From positions 190,405 to 254,404 of the forward strand of contig CAZFTJ010000004.1 of assembly GCA_964521865.1 (NCBI GenBank): a DNA stretch of 64,000 nt, written 5' to 3'. Shown here in pieces: positions 27,013-35,534 of the stretch. The DNA is from CAYSRJ01 sp964521865 (GTDB taxonomy: Bacteria > Spirochaetota > B62-G9 > DRHN01). Under the pieces are notes generated by a model. It was not told the DNA's origin. It searched no databases and was given only the letters and a program-made list of their open reading frames with translations. Numbering within the stretch: the first letter of the stretch is position 1; every line of letters starts with the position of its first letter. The position numbers and the translations under genes were made by a program.

Positions 27013-27774
27013 ATGAAAAAGCTTGGTTTTTATTTTTCGACAGCAGTACTTCTTTTCAACATAATCTGTCTTCCCGCTTCGGCTCAGAAGCTTCCCAAAC
27101 CCGTCGGGTACGTCAACGATTTTGCGGGTGTTATCGATGAAGGATCAAAGCAGCAGATTGAGGGACTCGCCCGGGCGCTCAGGGAAAAAACAGGGGCTGA
27201 AATAGCGGTTGTCACGGTTGATACGATTGCCCCCTATGAATCGATAGAAGAATATTCGGTGGAGCTTGCAACTCAATGGGGCATTGGAAAGAAGGGAGAA
27301 GATACGGGGGTTTTAATACTTCTTGCCATGCAGGAGCGGAAGATACGTATCGAAGTCGGCTACGGATTTGAAGGTATTATACCGGACGGTCTTGCAGGAG
27401 AGATCATCGACAAATCGATACTTCCTTCTCTGAAAATCGGCAATTACGGAGAGGGCATGCTGAAAGGTGTGGAGGCGGTAAGCGGTATAATTGCCAAGAA
27501 GTACAACGTCGACCTCGGATCCTACAGACTCACCGAAAGCAAAAAGTATACTTCCGGGCGAAGCGGCGCCGCAACAGGTTTCATTGTCTTTATTATAATC
27601 GCCTTCCTGTTCGGAGGCGGCAGATTTTTCTGGCCGCTTCTGTTTCTTGGAAGTATGTCGAGGCGGGGATTCTTCGGAGGAGGATTCGGCTCCGGTGGAG
27701 GGTTCGGAGGAGGCGGATTTTCCGGTTTCGGTGGAGGCGGTTTCGGAGGCGGCGGCGCAACGAGAGGGTTTTAG
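27013..27774 (+). CDS. TPM domain protein with Gly-rich C-terminus
   Basis: 253 residues: signal peptide (about 1-24, ending ASAQ), a TPM domain (about 30-155; GYVNDFAGVIDEGSKQQIEGLA... KTGAEIAVVTVDT... VGYGFEGIIPDGLAG), a transmembrane helix (about 192-215) and a tail of GGGF and SGGG repeats. Known members (YgcG type) are surface or envelope proteins. Paired with a lemA-like gene, as in many bacteria. Confidence 0.85.
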   Translation: MKKLGFYFSTAVLLFNIICLPASAQKLPKPVGYVNDFAGVIDEGSKQQIEGLARALREKTGAEIAVVTVDTIAPYESIEEYSVELATQWGIGKKGEDTGVLILLAMQERKIRIEVGYGFEGIIPDGLAGEIIDKSILPSLKIGNYGEGMLKGVEAVSGIIAKKYNVDLGSYRLTESKKYTSGRSGAATGFIVFIIIAFLFGGGRFFWPLLFLGSMSRRGFFGGGFGSGGGFGGGGFSGFGGGGFGGGGATRGF

Positions 27775-27923
27775 CTGCGTGACGGGCATGTGCGAACAGC
27801 AGCAGGTGGTTGCGGTAACGAGCTGCGTCGCCGGTGAAAACCACGGATTTGTTCGGCCGACCGGTCGTAGCTGTATGAAGGTGTGCAAAAGGTATTGTTC
27901 CATAAGCGAGGAGGGAAGTGAAT

Positions 27924-28508
27924 ATGCAAAGAGGCAAGCTTGTAGGAATCGTTGCTGTTATCGGCGTCATCGTTTTGTTTCTCATCATATTCGGCGGATG
28001 GTATATCAGCACACGTAATACATTCGTTACGCTCGAAGAGGGTATAAACGCCGCATGGTCGGAAATAGACAATCAGCTTCAACGGAGGAGCGATCTCATA
28101 CCGAATCTGGTTGCCACGGTCAAGGGGTACGCAGCCCAGGAGAAGGAGGTTTTTATTCAAATCGCCGAGGCACGTGCCAAGCTCGCAGGCGCCCGGAGCG
28201 TCGGGGAGAAGGCTCAGGGTTACAATATGCTCGATTCCGCACTGAGCAGGCTCCTTGTTGTGGTGGAACGGTATCCGGAGCTGAAATCAAACCAGAACTT
28301 CATCCGGTTGCAGGATGAACTGGCAGGTACCGAAAACAGGATCGCCGTTGCACGAAAACGCTACAACGACAGTGTAAGAATATTCAATACAAAGATCAGA
28401 CGCTTTCCTGCATCTTTCGTCGCAAAACGAATGGGATTTGAAAAGCGTGAATACTTCGAAATTGAGGAGAAGGCTCGGGAAGTTCCAAAAGTCGATTTTG
28501 GAAGCTGA
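27924..28508 (+). CDS. LemA family protein
   Basis: 194 residues from the ATG eight bases after GGAGG (a GTG six bases upstream is too close to the SD). N-terminal transmembrane helix, then the LemA signature NAAWSEIDNQLQRRSDLIPNLV and helical bundle with YPELKSNQNF and AVARKRYNDSV. Function is poorly known. It lies downstream of the TPM gene and ten bases before a signalling kinase gene. Confidence 0.9.
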   Translation: MQRGKLVGIVAVIGVIVLFLIIFGGWYISTRNTFVTLEEGINAAWSEIDNQLQRRSDLIPNLVATVKGYAAQEKEVFIQIAEARAKLAGARSVGEKAQGYNMLDSALSRLLVVVERYPELKSNQNFIRLQDELAGTENRIAVARKRYNDSVRIFNTKIRRFPASFVAKRMGFEKREYFEIEEKAREVPKVDFGS

Positions 28509-28518
28509 CGGAGATTAA

Positions 28519-29655
28519 ATGGAGACTTCTTTATCAAACAATATACACAATAAGCGGCCGCAAAATATCCTCATTGTCGATGATGACGAGCTCGTCATAG
28601 AAAGCTTTGAGAAAGTCTTCAAAGATAATGCCGGTGAATTGAACGTTGAAAAAACCACGGACGGGAAGCATGCCCTCGAGTTGATAACCGACCGGAAGTA
28701 CGATATAATCATCACCGACCTGGTTATGCCCGGCATCGACGGTATACAGCTTCTGAAGAGGGCAAAACAGCTGCAGCCTGAAGCAGAGGTTATTCTCATT
28801 ACCGCGTACAGTTCGTACAACAGCGCTGTTGACGCGCTTTACTTCGGCGCCGCGGATTATATTTCCAAGCCGATAAATGCAGATGAATTGAAGGCGCGGA
28901 TATCACGTGCCCTGGAGAAGCGAAAAGCCCTCCTCGAAAAAAAAAGTAAACTTTCAGAGATGGAGAGGCTCTTCTATACGGTTGCGCACGATTTCAAAGC
29001 CACGATACTTTCCGTAAAATCGTTTTCAGAAATCCTATCCGATGACTACAAGGATCGGCTCGATGATGAAGGCCAGTTCCTCATCGAACGGATTCGGTCG
29101 AACCTGTCGGTCATGGAATCGATAACTGAAGGACTTCTTGAATTTTCTAAGATCGGCAAGGTCAACGAGCTGTGGGAGAATATCAACACCGCGGATGTTC
29201 TCAAAGATATCGTCGACAACTTTGCACTTGCTCTAAAAGAAAGGGAAATTACGCTTACAGTTGAAAACGATCTTCCCCGGGTATATTTTTACAGGCGAGG
29301 CCTGCAGCGCGTTTTTTCAAATCTGATCGACAACTCCATTAAATACACAAGGCCCGGAACAACGCCCCGCATAATAATCGGTTCGACGGATACCGGTCCC
29401 CTGGCTGCAGAAGGTTTATGCCAGTTTTTTGTGGAGGACAACGGAATCGGCATTGCGCCTGAAAACCGGGAGCTCATTTTCGAGCTGTTCCACCGGGAAA
29501 ACGGCAGCATCCATGTGCAGGGATACGGAATCGGCCTTGCGCTCGTGCGGAAAATCCTGGAAACAGCGCACTGCTCGATTACCGTTCAATCGGAAAAAAA
29601 CGAAAAGACGGTGTTTTATTTTACAGTTCCTTCAGCACGGCAGGTCGAAACGTGA
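28519..29655 (+). CDS. receiver domain-histidine kinase protein
   Basis: 378 residues. The receiver domain (about 17-130) has Asp67 in ITDLVMPG. After a coiled coil, the kinase phospho-acceptor H-box is HDFKATI with His157. The ATPase domain contains NLIDNSIKYT, DNGIGIAP and GYGIGLALV. The order receiver-then-kinase, without a sensor, suggests an intermediate relay driven by another kinase. No cognate response regulator is adjacent. SD GGAGA precedes the ATG. Confidence 0.88.
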   Translation: METSLSNNIHNKRPQNILIVDDDELVIESFEKVFKDNAGELNVEKTTDGKHALELITDRKYDIIITDLVMPGIDGIQLLKRAKQLQPEAEVILITAYSSYNSAVDALYFGAADYISKPINADELKARISRALEKRKALLEKKSKLSEMERLFYTVAHDFKATILSVKSFSEILSDDYKDRLDDEGQFLIERIRSNLSVMESITEGLLEFSKIGKVNELWENINTADVLKDIVDNFALALKEREITLTVENDLPRVYFYRRGLQRVFSNLIDNSIKYTRPGTTPRIIIGSTDTGPLAAEGLCQFFVEDNGIGIAPENRELIFELFHRENGSIHVQGYGIGLALVRKILETAHCSITVQSEKNEKTVFYFTVPSARQVET

Positions 29656-29714
29656 AAACACCCCGCTTTTGCAGAACGACCAGTCTGGTATAAAGGCAGC
29701 CGAGGAGTCTCTTT

Positions 29715-29993
29715 GTGCAGTTTATCGATCTCCTGCTCTCATTCATACTTTTTACAACCGCCGTCGTGTTCATCGTAAGAAAGAAACTTCGTGAGAATGT
29801 CTGGATTATCGTCCTGGCGCTTCTGTTTTTCCCGATCTCTCTCATCCGCTCATACTTTCCTGAGACGGATTTCATATTATTCGGCAAAATTTCCATTCTG
29901 GATGTGGTCGTATTTCCTTTTATAAAACTCATACTGCTTCTTGCAATTCTCCGATATATTTTTATCGCAAAGGGGAAAAAGACGCTCAAGTGA
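29715..29993 (+). CDS. small hydrophobic membrane protein
   Basis: 92 residues with about three transmembrane helices. It starts at a GTG seven bases after GAGGAG. It overlaps the COG2122 gene by four bases (GTGA), so the two are translationally coupled. I do not recognise the family. It could help the following protein at the membrane. Confidence 0.55.
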   Translation: MQFIDLLLSFILFTTAVVFIVRKKLRENVWIIVLALLFFPISLIRSYFPETDFILFGKISILDVVVFPFIKLILLLAILRYIFIAKGKKTLK

Positions 29994-30721
29994 AAGCGGA
30001 CGAATATACCGACAGGTTCTACAGAAACTGGCAAAAACCCTCCGACCTGCAGTCATTCAGGATTCGGTACGGTGAAACAGACCTTCAGATATTTGCCGTA
30101 GAAGATCTGACCCCTCTTGCATCAAACCTGGTCTTGAAATACAGGCGTGAGCTCGAACAGACAATCAGGGCTTTCCCCTCTTTTCTCACATCACTGAAAC
30201 CGGTCTCCTTTAAATCGGAATTTGAAATGATCAATACAATGATACAAAACGCCGCACTCGCGGGAGTCGGGCCCATGGCCGGTGTTGCAGGGGCTATTGC
30301 CGAGTTCGTCGGACGCGGGCTGCTTTACCGCAGCAGGGAAACCATCGTTGAAAACGGCGGGGATATCTATATGAAGACCGGCCGCGATCGAACACTGCTC
30401 ATATACGCCGGGGAGAATTCACCGTTCAGGGATAAAATAAAAATCCGTCTCAGCCCAGGCGGCGGAGAACTCGGCATCTGTACTTCTTCGAAGAAAGTCG
30501 GCCACTCTAAAAGCTTCGGCAACACGGATGCAGTTGTAGTCATTGCCGATTCAGCGGTGACCGCGGATGTCTTTGCAACCGCAGTTGGAAATAAAGTCAG
30601 GATGGAGGAGGACATCGCCGGAGCAATGGAGTTTGTGAAAGACATCGCCGGTGTGCGGGGCGGACTGATTATTATCGGAGAAAAAATCGGCGCCTGGGGA
30701 GAGATAGAGCTGTTGAACTGA
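29990..30721 (+). CDS. COG2122 (UPF0280, ApbE-like) protein, probable sulfur/homocysteine role
   Basis: 243 residues with GVGPMAGVAGAIAEFVGRGLL, ENGGDIYMKTGRDR and GGGELGICTS, the family hallmarks. The methanogen homologue (MA1715) is required for efficient sulfide use in homocysteine formation. The two other members of that set, NIL-ferredoxin and COG1900, lie convergently just downstream, which argues for a role in sulfide-dependent homocysteine synthesis. It is distantly related to the flavin transferase ApbE. The start is GTG. Confidence 0.8.
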   Translation: MKADEYTDRFYRNWQKPSDLQSFRIRYGETDLQIFAVEDLTPLASNLVLKYRRELEQTIRAFPSFLTSLKPVSFKSEFEMINTMIQNAALAGVGPMAGVAGAIAEFVGRGLLYRSRETIVENGGDIYMKTGRDRTLLIYAGENSPFRDKIKIRLSPGGGELGICTSSKKVGHSKSFGNTDAVVVIADSAVTADVFATAVGNKVRMEEDIAGAMEFVKDIAGVRGGLIIIGEKIGAWGEIELLN

Positions 30722-30770
30722 CACTCCCGATTAAGGGTATTGTCTGTGGCTTTATCAATTACGGTTTTGC

Positions 30771-30804
30771 ACTGTATTAAAAATCCGACTGTACTAAAAA
30801 TCCG
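30771..30804 (+). repeat. tandem 17-base repeat
   Basis: ACTGTATTAAAAATCCG is followed directly by ACTGTACTAAAAATCCG, one mismatch. It lies in the 190-base gap between the convergent COG2122 and NIL-ferredoxin genes. No other role is apparent. Confidence 0.5.
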
Positions 30805-30911
30805 GGGGCGACTGTGAATGCATAAACCGTTTGAAACCCGCACGTTTCATGGATCGTGAACAATACGATGCATCTGAAAGGAATGCAGGCGCTCCAACTT
30901 GGCAGGTCCGT

Positions 30912-31331
30912 CTACTCGTGCATTTCCATAGCCCTGTACGGACATGCGGGAACGCAGAGACTGCAGGCAATGCATTTCTCCTCGATAAACTGCACCTCCA
31001 TCAGACCTCTGTCCTCAATCACCAGCGCGCCTGCCGGACATACCGCGGTGCAGATGCCGCAGTGCGTGCACCTGGAATCGATCCTCCTGATAACCTTTGA
31101 AATCGGCTTGAACGTAACACCGATTTCTCTGAGATAATTCAGCCCGTCGCCGATATTTCTCTTCGAGCCTGAGATCTCGATTACCATCGTTCCCTCTTCA
31201 TCCTGCCCGATGCGCGCCCTCGAAATATTTATCGTAAGATCAAACATTTTTATCAGATTCGATATGACGGGCTGTTCGGTAAGAAACCGTGGATAGTGAA
31301 GTATCACGTTTTTTGAATATGTCTTCGCCAT
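30912..31331 (-). CDS. NIL domain-ferredoxin protein
   Basis: 139 residues from the ATG of MAKTYSK. The NIL domain (about 1-78) is followed by two [4Fe-4S] motifs, CTHCGICTAVCP and CIACSLCVPACP. It matches MA1822 of Methanosarcina, which with COG1900 makes homocysteine from aspartate semialdehyde and sulfide. It sits 40 bases after the COG1900 gene in the same direction. It probably supplies electrons for reducing a thioaldehyde-type intermediate. Confidence 0.88.
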   Translation of the reverse strand: MAKTYSKNVILHYPRFLTEQPVISNLIKMFDLTINISRARIGQDEEGTMVIEISGSKRNIGDGLNYLREIGVTFKPISKVIRRIDSRCTHCGICTAVCPAGALVIEDRGLMEVQFIEEKCIACSLCVPACPYRAMEMHE

Positions 31332-31371
31332 GACTCTGAATACTCCCCCTCTGCTGTGTCCCTGCACATAT

Positions 31372-32562
31372 CTATGTACAGTCAAGCGGTTTGAACGTCT
31401 GCCCTGAAGTGATATCCGGCAGATCGGCAACCTTTTCCGAAAGAAAAAATTCACCGTTTCTAATCCAGTTGCGAAGCACCGTTGCAATCTCCAGCGCCAT
31501 AGGATAGCTTGAAAGGCCTGCGGAAATCACTTCTTTTCCGTTAATGGAAATTTTACCGCTTTTGAGCTCTTTGTAATTCACCCGCGCAAGATTACCGCCT
31601 TCTCGCTTCGGATACGCTCCCGAGTAATCGACGACTGGAGCATATATATCCTCGTCCTTCACGGAAACAAATCCGATGATTTCCTCATCCAGGATAGGTA
31701 TCGGTATGCCGATGCCGACAGCCATGCTGGCTCCGTATCCGACCATTGAAACACCGCGCACGTACCGGGAATTCATGTCTTTCATATTTCCCGTGACTGC
31801 AAGCGTGCCCGCCCCCTCGACCGGAACCCCGTTTTTGCCGCGTTCGGCGGTCGGGTTGTGCTGCGTACCCTCCCAGAACACGTATCCATGAGCTCCTCCG
31901 AGAAATATTCTCGTGCCGATTCCGATAGTGCGGAGATACGGGTCGTTGAGCAGCGGACTGATCTGGCCGGCGCTCGAATATCCGGCATTGGCCATATTCG
32001 GCTGGAGCACGCCGAGATAGGTATATATGACCCGGTTCGAGAGGTTGACCGCAACATTGTAATTCTGATACGCATTTCTGGGGTTCACGAGGAACGCCTG
32101 GTTGAGATCATGAATGTTTACGCTGGTTTTGAGCTCTTTTCGGGGGTAGCAGTCGGTCCCGTAGGATGTCGCCCTGAGTACGACCTTTCTTCCTGCGATA
32201 AGATCCTCGATGACATGTCCGCCGCCGTATGAAAACCGTCCGGGATATATTTTGTTTGCAGGGTCATCGTCAGGAATCGCGGTGGCGCCTATATACACAT
32301 CACAGGCAGCCAGCCCGCCGTAGGCAGGTACATTATTGAGCCATGCCTTCTGCATTTTCATCCTGGGTGCGGAGTGTCCGAAATTGAGAAACGCGCCGGA
32401 GGAGCACATGGGACCGAAAGTCCCTGTGGTTACCACATCGACCTCTTCTGCCGCGCGCCTGTACCCTTTTTCCTCCACAAAGGGTATGATTTCATCCGCC
32501 GTAAAAACGCATGCCTTTTTCTTTCTTATCTTCTCATTAATTTCTTCAATCGTCTTCGCCAT
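31372..32562 (-). CDS. COG1900 (DUF39) homocysteine biosynthesis protein
   Basis: 396 residues, without the C-terminal CBS domains of some homologues. Conserved cysteines lie in GPMCSSG (53) and GTDCYP (138), the two positions expected to carry the sulfur chemistry. Other marks: YIGATAIPDDDP, FLGGAHGYVFWEGTQHNP, GYGASMAVGIGIPIPIL. In methanogens this enzyme with the NIL-ferredoxin converts aspartate semialdehyde plus sulfide to homocysteine. It bypasses homoserine activation. The neighbour set supports the same reaction here. Confidence 0.88.
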   Translation of the reverse strand: MAKTIEEINEKIRKKKACVFTADEIIPFVEEKGYRRAAEEVDVVTTGTFGPMCSSGAFLNFGHSAPRMKMQKAWLNNVPAYGGLAACDVYIGATAIPDDDPANKIYPGRFSYGGGHVIEDLIAGRKVVLRATSYGTDCYPRKELKTSVNIHDLNQAFLVNPRNAYQNYNVAVNLSNRVIYTYLGVLQPNMANAGYSSAGQISPLLNDPYLRTIGIGTRIFLGGAHGYVFWEGTQHNPTAERGKNGVPVEGAGTLAVTGNMKDMNSRYVRGVSMVGYGASMAVGIGIPIPILDEEIIGFVSVKDEDIYAPVVDYSGAYPKREGGNLARVNYKELKSGKISINGKEVISAGLSSYPMALEIATVLRNWIRNGEFFLSEKVADLPDITSGQTFKPLDCT

Positions 32563-32650
32563 GATGTAAACGCTCTCCTCTCATAGATTACGCAGGGGTG
32601 CGGCTGCACTCCCTTGAAGAAGACGGCAAGCCGCATTGGACAGCATACGG

Positions 32651-33886
32651 TTACCGGATGCTGTTTACCTCATCGTACATGGCAATAATATTCTCAGGAG
32701 GCACGCCGGCAAGTATATTGTGCACCTGATTGAAAACAAACCCACCGTCCTTCATGAATATCCGGGTATTCTTCCGGACATCCGCACGGACCTGATCCGG
32801 CGTTCCTTCAGGCAGTATATGCTGTGTATCCACACCTCCTCCCCAGAAGGCGATATCCTTCCCGAACTCCCGCTTGAGCCGCTCGGGCTCCATGCCCGGT
32901 GTATTTATCTGGACGGGGTTGAGCACATCCACACCCGCCTCTATCAAATCGGGAATAAACTCGGATATTTCACCGCAGCTGTGAAGAAAAACGTATATAT
33001 CCGAGTGGTCCTTGATATACCGGTAAATCTTCCTGTGCCGCGGGAAGAATATCTCGCGGTACATTTTCGGGGAGAGCATCGGACCCGACTGCATGCCGAG
33101 ATCGTCACCCATCTGTATGATCTGCACGTATGGAGACACCGCTTCGAGCACCGGTCTCAGTTTTTCAATGTGGATCTCGGTGAGCCGGTCCAGCATCTTT
33201 TCCATCTCCTTCCTGTGAGTCACGAGATTCATGAGAAACCCGTCCGTTCGGTAGAGAAACTGTCCCCATTCAAAGAGGTTTCCGCCGAACCCTATCATGA
33301 TCGCGTAATCGGTTTCCTCATACAGCTTCTTCGCCCTTTCTCGGAGCTTCGCGTAAAAATCCGGCCTGCCGGAGTTCTTCCAGAGAGGGCCCGTCATATA
33401 CGACCACATAACCTTGTTCATATAATCGGGCAGGTCGTCGAAACTATCCCTGTGCATCTCATAAAGCGGCCACAACGTCTGATCGAAGTACAGGGAATAG
33501 TGCGGCATCTGCGCGATGACATCCCCATCCTCTTCCATGCATACCCACGTATCGTTCTGTTTTTCTATTTTCAGCCATGTGGGAAGTTTTGCGGGCGAAC
33601 CGTCCGGAAGCGTCCAGTCCTTCCAGTCCGCTGGGTCGTCTGCAAAAGCCTGCTCAAGATCGACGGCATCTATCTGAAATCTGTCCAGATACCACTGTTC
33701 AACAAGCGCAAGCTGCTGCACCGAATCGTAAATCCTGGTCTCACCGCCGGTGATCCCCAGATGCTTCTTCAGCCTGTTATAGGCAATTGCCATGATACCG
33801 GTCGATCTCATTGCGCCGCAGTCAACGGGCACCTTGTCGGGCTCACTGTGGTTGAGTGCTGCAAGCACTCTTTCTCGAGATGTCAT
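32651..33886 (-). CDS. URO-D superfamily methyltransferase-like protein 1 (HSCG type)
   Basis: 411 residues with a start like other members (SRERVLAALNHSEPDKVPVDCG). The substrate and metal loop is LHSCG with His302 and Cys304, as in the zinc-thiol methyltransferases MtaA/MtbA. The C-terminus has GGGVDTQ and FVFNQVHN. It is a divergent paralogue of haem UroD and is more likely a corrinoid- or thiol-linked methyltransferase or demethylase. No corrinoid-protein gene is near. SD AGGAGGAG precedes the ATG. Divergent from member 2. Confidence 0.75.
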   Translation of the reverse strand: MTSRERVLAALNHSEPDKVPVDCGAMRSTGIMAIAYNRLKKHLGITGGETRIYDSVQQLALVEQWYLDRFQIDAVDLEQAFADDPADWKDWTLPDGSPAKLPTWLKIEKQNDTWVCMEEDGDVIAQMPHYSLYFDQTLWPLYEMHRDSFDDLPDYMNKVMWSYMTGPLWKNSGRPDFYAKLRERAKKLYEETDYAIMIGFGGNLFEWGQFLYRTDGFLMNLVTHRKEMEKMLDRLTEIHIEKLRPVLEAVSPYVQIIQMGDDLGMQSGPMLSPKMYREIFFPRHRKIYRYIKDHSDIYVFLHSCGEISEFIPDLIEAGVDVLNPVQINTPGMEPERLKREFGKDIAFWGGGVDTQHILPEGTPDQVRADVRKNTRIFMKDGGFVFNQVHNILAGVPPENIIAMYDEVNSIR

Positions 33887-33944
33887 TATCTCCTCCTCTG
33901 TACCGTAATCGAGAGGCCGGCGGTATACACGGTTCTATCCCATT

Positions 33945-33973
33945 ATAATAACCTAAATTATTTAATAATCCAA
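33945..33973 (-). promoter_or_regulatory. promoter for URO-D protein 1 with a ROK-like dyad
   Basis: On the minus strand TTGGAT and TATTAT are 17 bases apart. Within the spacer ATTATTTAATAAT (33957-33969) is a dyad of the kind bound by ROK-family regulators. It is 59 bases before the gene start. Confidence 0.45.
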
Positions 33974-34012
33974 GAGAGAGATTAAGCTCCCTTTGACCAT
34001 TTCAAAAAATGA

Positions 34013-34041
34013 TTGCAGCATATATTCGTGCTGTGTATACT
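34013..34041 (+). promoter_or_regulatory. promoter for URO-D protein 2
   Basis: TTGCAG and TATACT are 17 bases apart in the divergent gap. The predicted transcript has a leader of about 135 bases before the ATG. Confidence 0.45.
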
Positions 34042-34182
34042 ACTGAGGTATGCATTAATTCTTGCGTTCCAGGAACAGGGGTTTTCAAATACTCCTGCCG
34101 AATCTTGGCTGCGGAGGTACCTGATAGGTACGGGTGCAGCCGCAATGATACGTTTTTCCGAATAAACCGCAGGGAGAAACAC

Positions 34183-35316
34183 ATGGAAAGGTACAGAGTG
34201 CCCCTCGATACGCCCAAACCCGACATCGATCGTTTTCTCGACGCCATGAGCGGTAAAACGGTTCCGGAAAAAGTCCCGATGGTGGAATATCTGATCGACA
34301 ATGCACTCATGAAACCGATTCTCGAAGACATGATGGACCGAATATGGATGGAGACATCGGATAAAACCGAATATACCGGCGGGCAGATGGATTTTTCGAA
34401 AGAGAGCCTTGAAACTGTCAACGCCTGGCTCGACAATCAGATCGCCTTCTGGTACCATATGGGATATGACTTTGTCCGCGTGGAGGTGAGCCTGCCGCTT
34501 CCTGCGGTATCGCTCTTAACCGCCGATACTGCTGAAGGGTATGAAAACCACAACAGGGCCTGGCAGGGTCTTCACAACGGCCCCATAAAGACCTGGGAGG
34601 ATTTCGAGAAATACCCGTGGCCCGAGATAAACGACGACAACTTCTACATTCACCGGTATATCTGTGATCATCTGCCCGATGGACTCGGGTTCATGACCTG
34701 CCACGCAGGCGGCGTGTACGAACACGTATCCCGACTCATGGGTTATGAAAATCTATGCTACACATTGCACGACGATCCCAAACTCGTGAAGGCGGTAGCG
34801 GATACGCTCGGAGAGCTTATCCGAATATACAACTCATATCTGCTTGAGCTTGACGGTCTTTCGGTCATATTCCAGGGTGAGGATTACGGCTTCAACACTC
34901 AGACCCTGTTGCCACCGGATGATATACGTACCTACTTCCTCCCCTGGCATAAAAAGTATGCAGCCATGTGTCATGAGAAAGGGATACCCTACTACCTGCA
35001 CAGCTGCGGCAAGGTCGACGATATTATGGAAGATCTCATCGAAGATGTGAAGATAGACGGCAAACACTCGTTCCAGGACAATGTGCTTCCGGTCGCCGAA
35101 GCAAAGAAATACTACGGCGACAGGATATGCATCCTCGGCGGTGTGGATGTCGATAAACTCACCTCGTACGAACCGGAACGTCTCAGGCGATACGTACGCA
35201 GCATCATCGAATACTGCGCTCCCGGCGGCCGGTTTGCAATCGGGGCCGGCAACTCGATACCGAGCTACATCCCGCTCGAGAACTACCTGATTATGCTCGA
35301 TGAAGCACTGAAGTAG
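34183..35316 (+). CDS. URO-D superfamily protein 2 (HSCG type)
   Basis: 377 residues from the ATG seven bases after AGGGAG; a longer frame upstream lacks an SD. Contains HSCGKVDD (273-276) and a C-terminal GGRFAIGAGNSI. The His-Cys pair fits a Zn-thiol methyltransferase. It is followed about 220 bases later by a sugar-type ABC operon, so a role with that transported compound is likely. The N-terminus diverges from the other members. Confidence 0.72.
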   Translation: MERYRVPLDTPKPDIDRFLDAMSGKTVPEKVPMVEYLIDNALMKPILEDMMDRIWMETSDKTEYTGGQMDFSKESLETVNAWLDNQIAFWYHMGYDFVRVEVSLPLPAVSLLTADTAEGYENHNRAWQGLHNGPIKTWEDFEKYPWPEINDDNFYIHRYICDHLPDGLGFMTCHAGGVYEHVSRLMGYENLCYTLHDDPKLVKAVADTLGELIRIYNSYLLELDGLSVIFQGEDYGFNTQTLLPPDDIRTYFLPWHKKYAAMCHEKGIPYYLHSCGKVDDIMEDLIEDVKIDGKHSFQDNVLPVAEAKKYYGDRICILGGVDVDKLTSYEPERLRRYVRSIIEYCAPGGRFAIGAGNSIPSYIPLENYLIMLDEALK

Positions 35317-35395
35317 CTAGATATAGCATCGAATTCCAACGAGTACATTGCAGGCACACACCCGGCCAGCACTTTTGAGGAAATCCAAATAGCGC

Positions 35396-35424
35396 TTGAC
35401 AGCAGTTACAGTGCGTGATAAAAA
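35396..35424 (+). promoter_or_regulatory. promoter for the sugar-type ABC operon
   Basis: TTGACA and TAAAAA are 17 bases apart, about 110 bases before the substrate-binding protein start, inside the 218-base gap after URO-D protein 2. Confidence 0.5.
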
Positions 35425-35534
35425 AATATATCCCTCATCGTACATACAGGAGCGGCATCTACTGCAAATTACATAACCTGGAGGGCGTTTTTGATCTTTA
35501 CATCACAAAAATACCAACTCAGGAGGTTTTGTGT

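Noticed and set aside
32636..33985. 449-codon open frame on the + strand opposite URO-D protein 1
   Set aside because: It mirrors the codon pattern of the real gene on the other strand, has no SD and no family motif.
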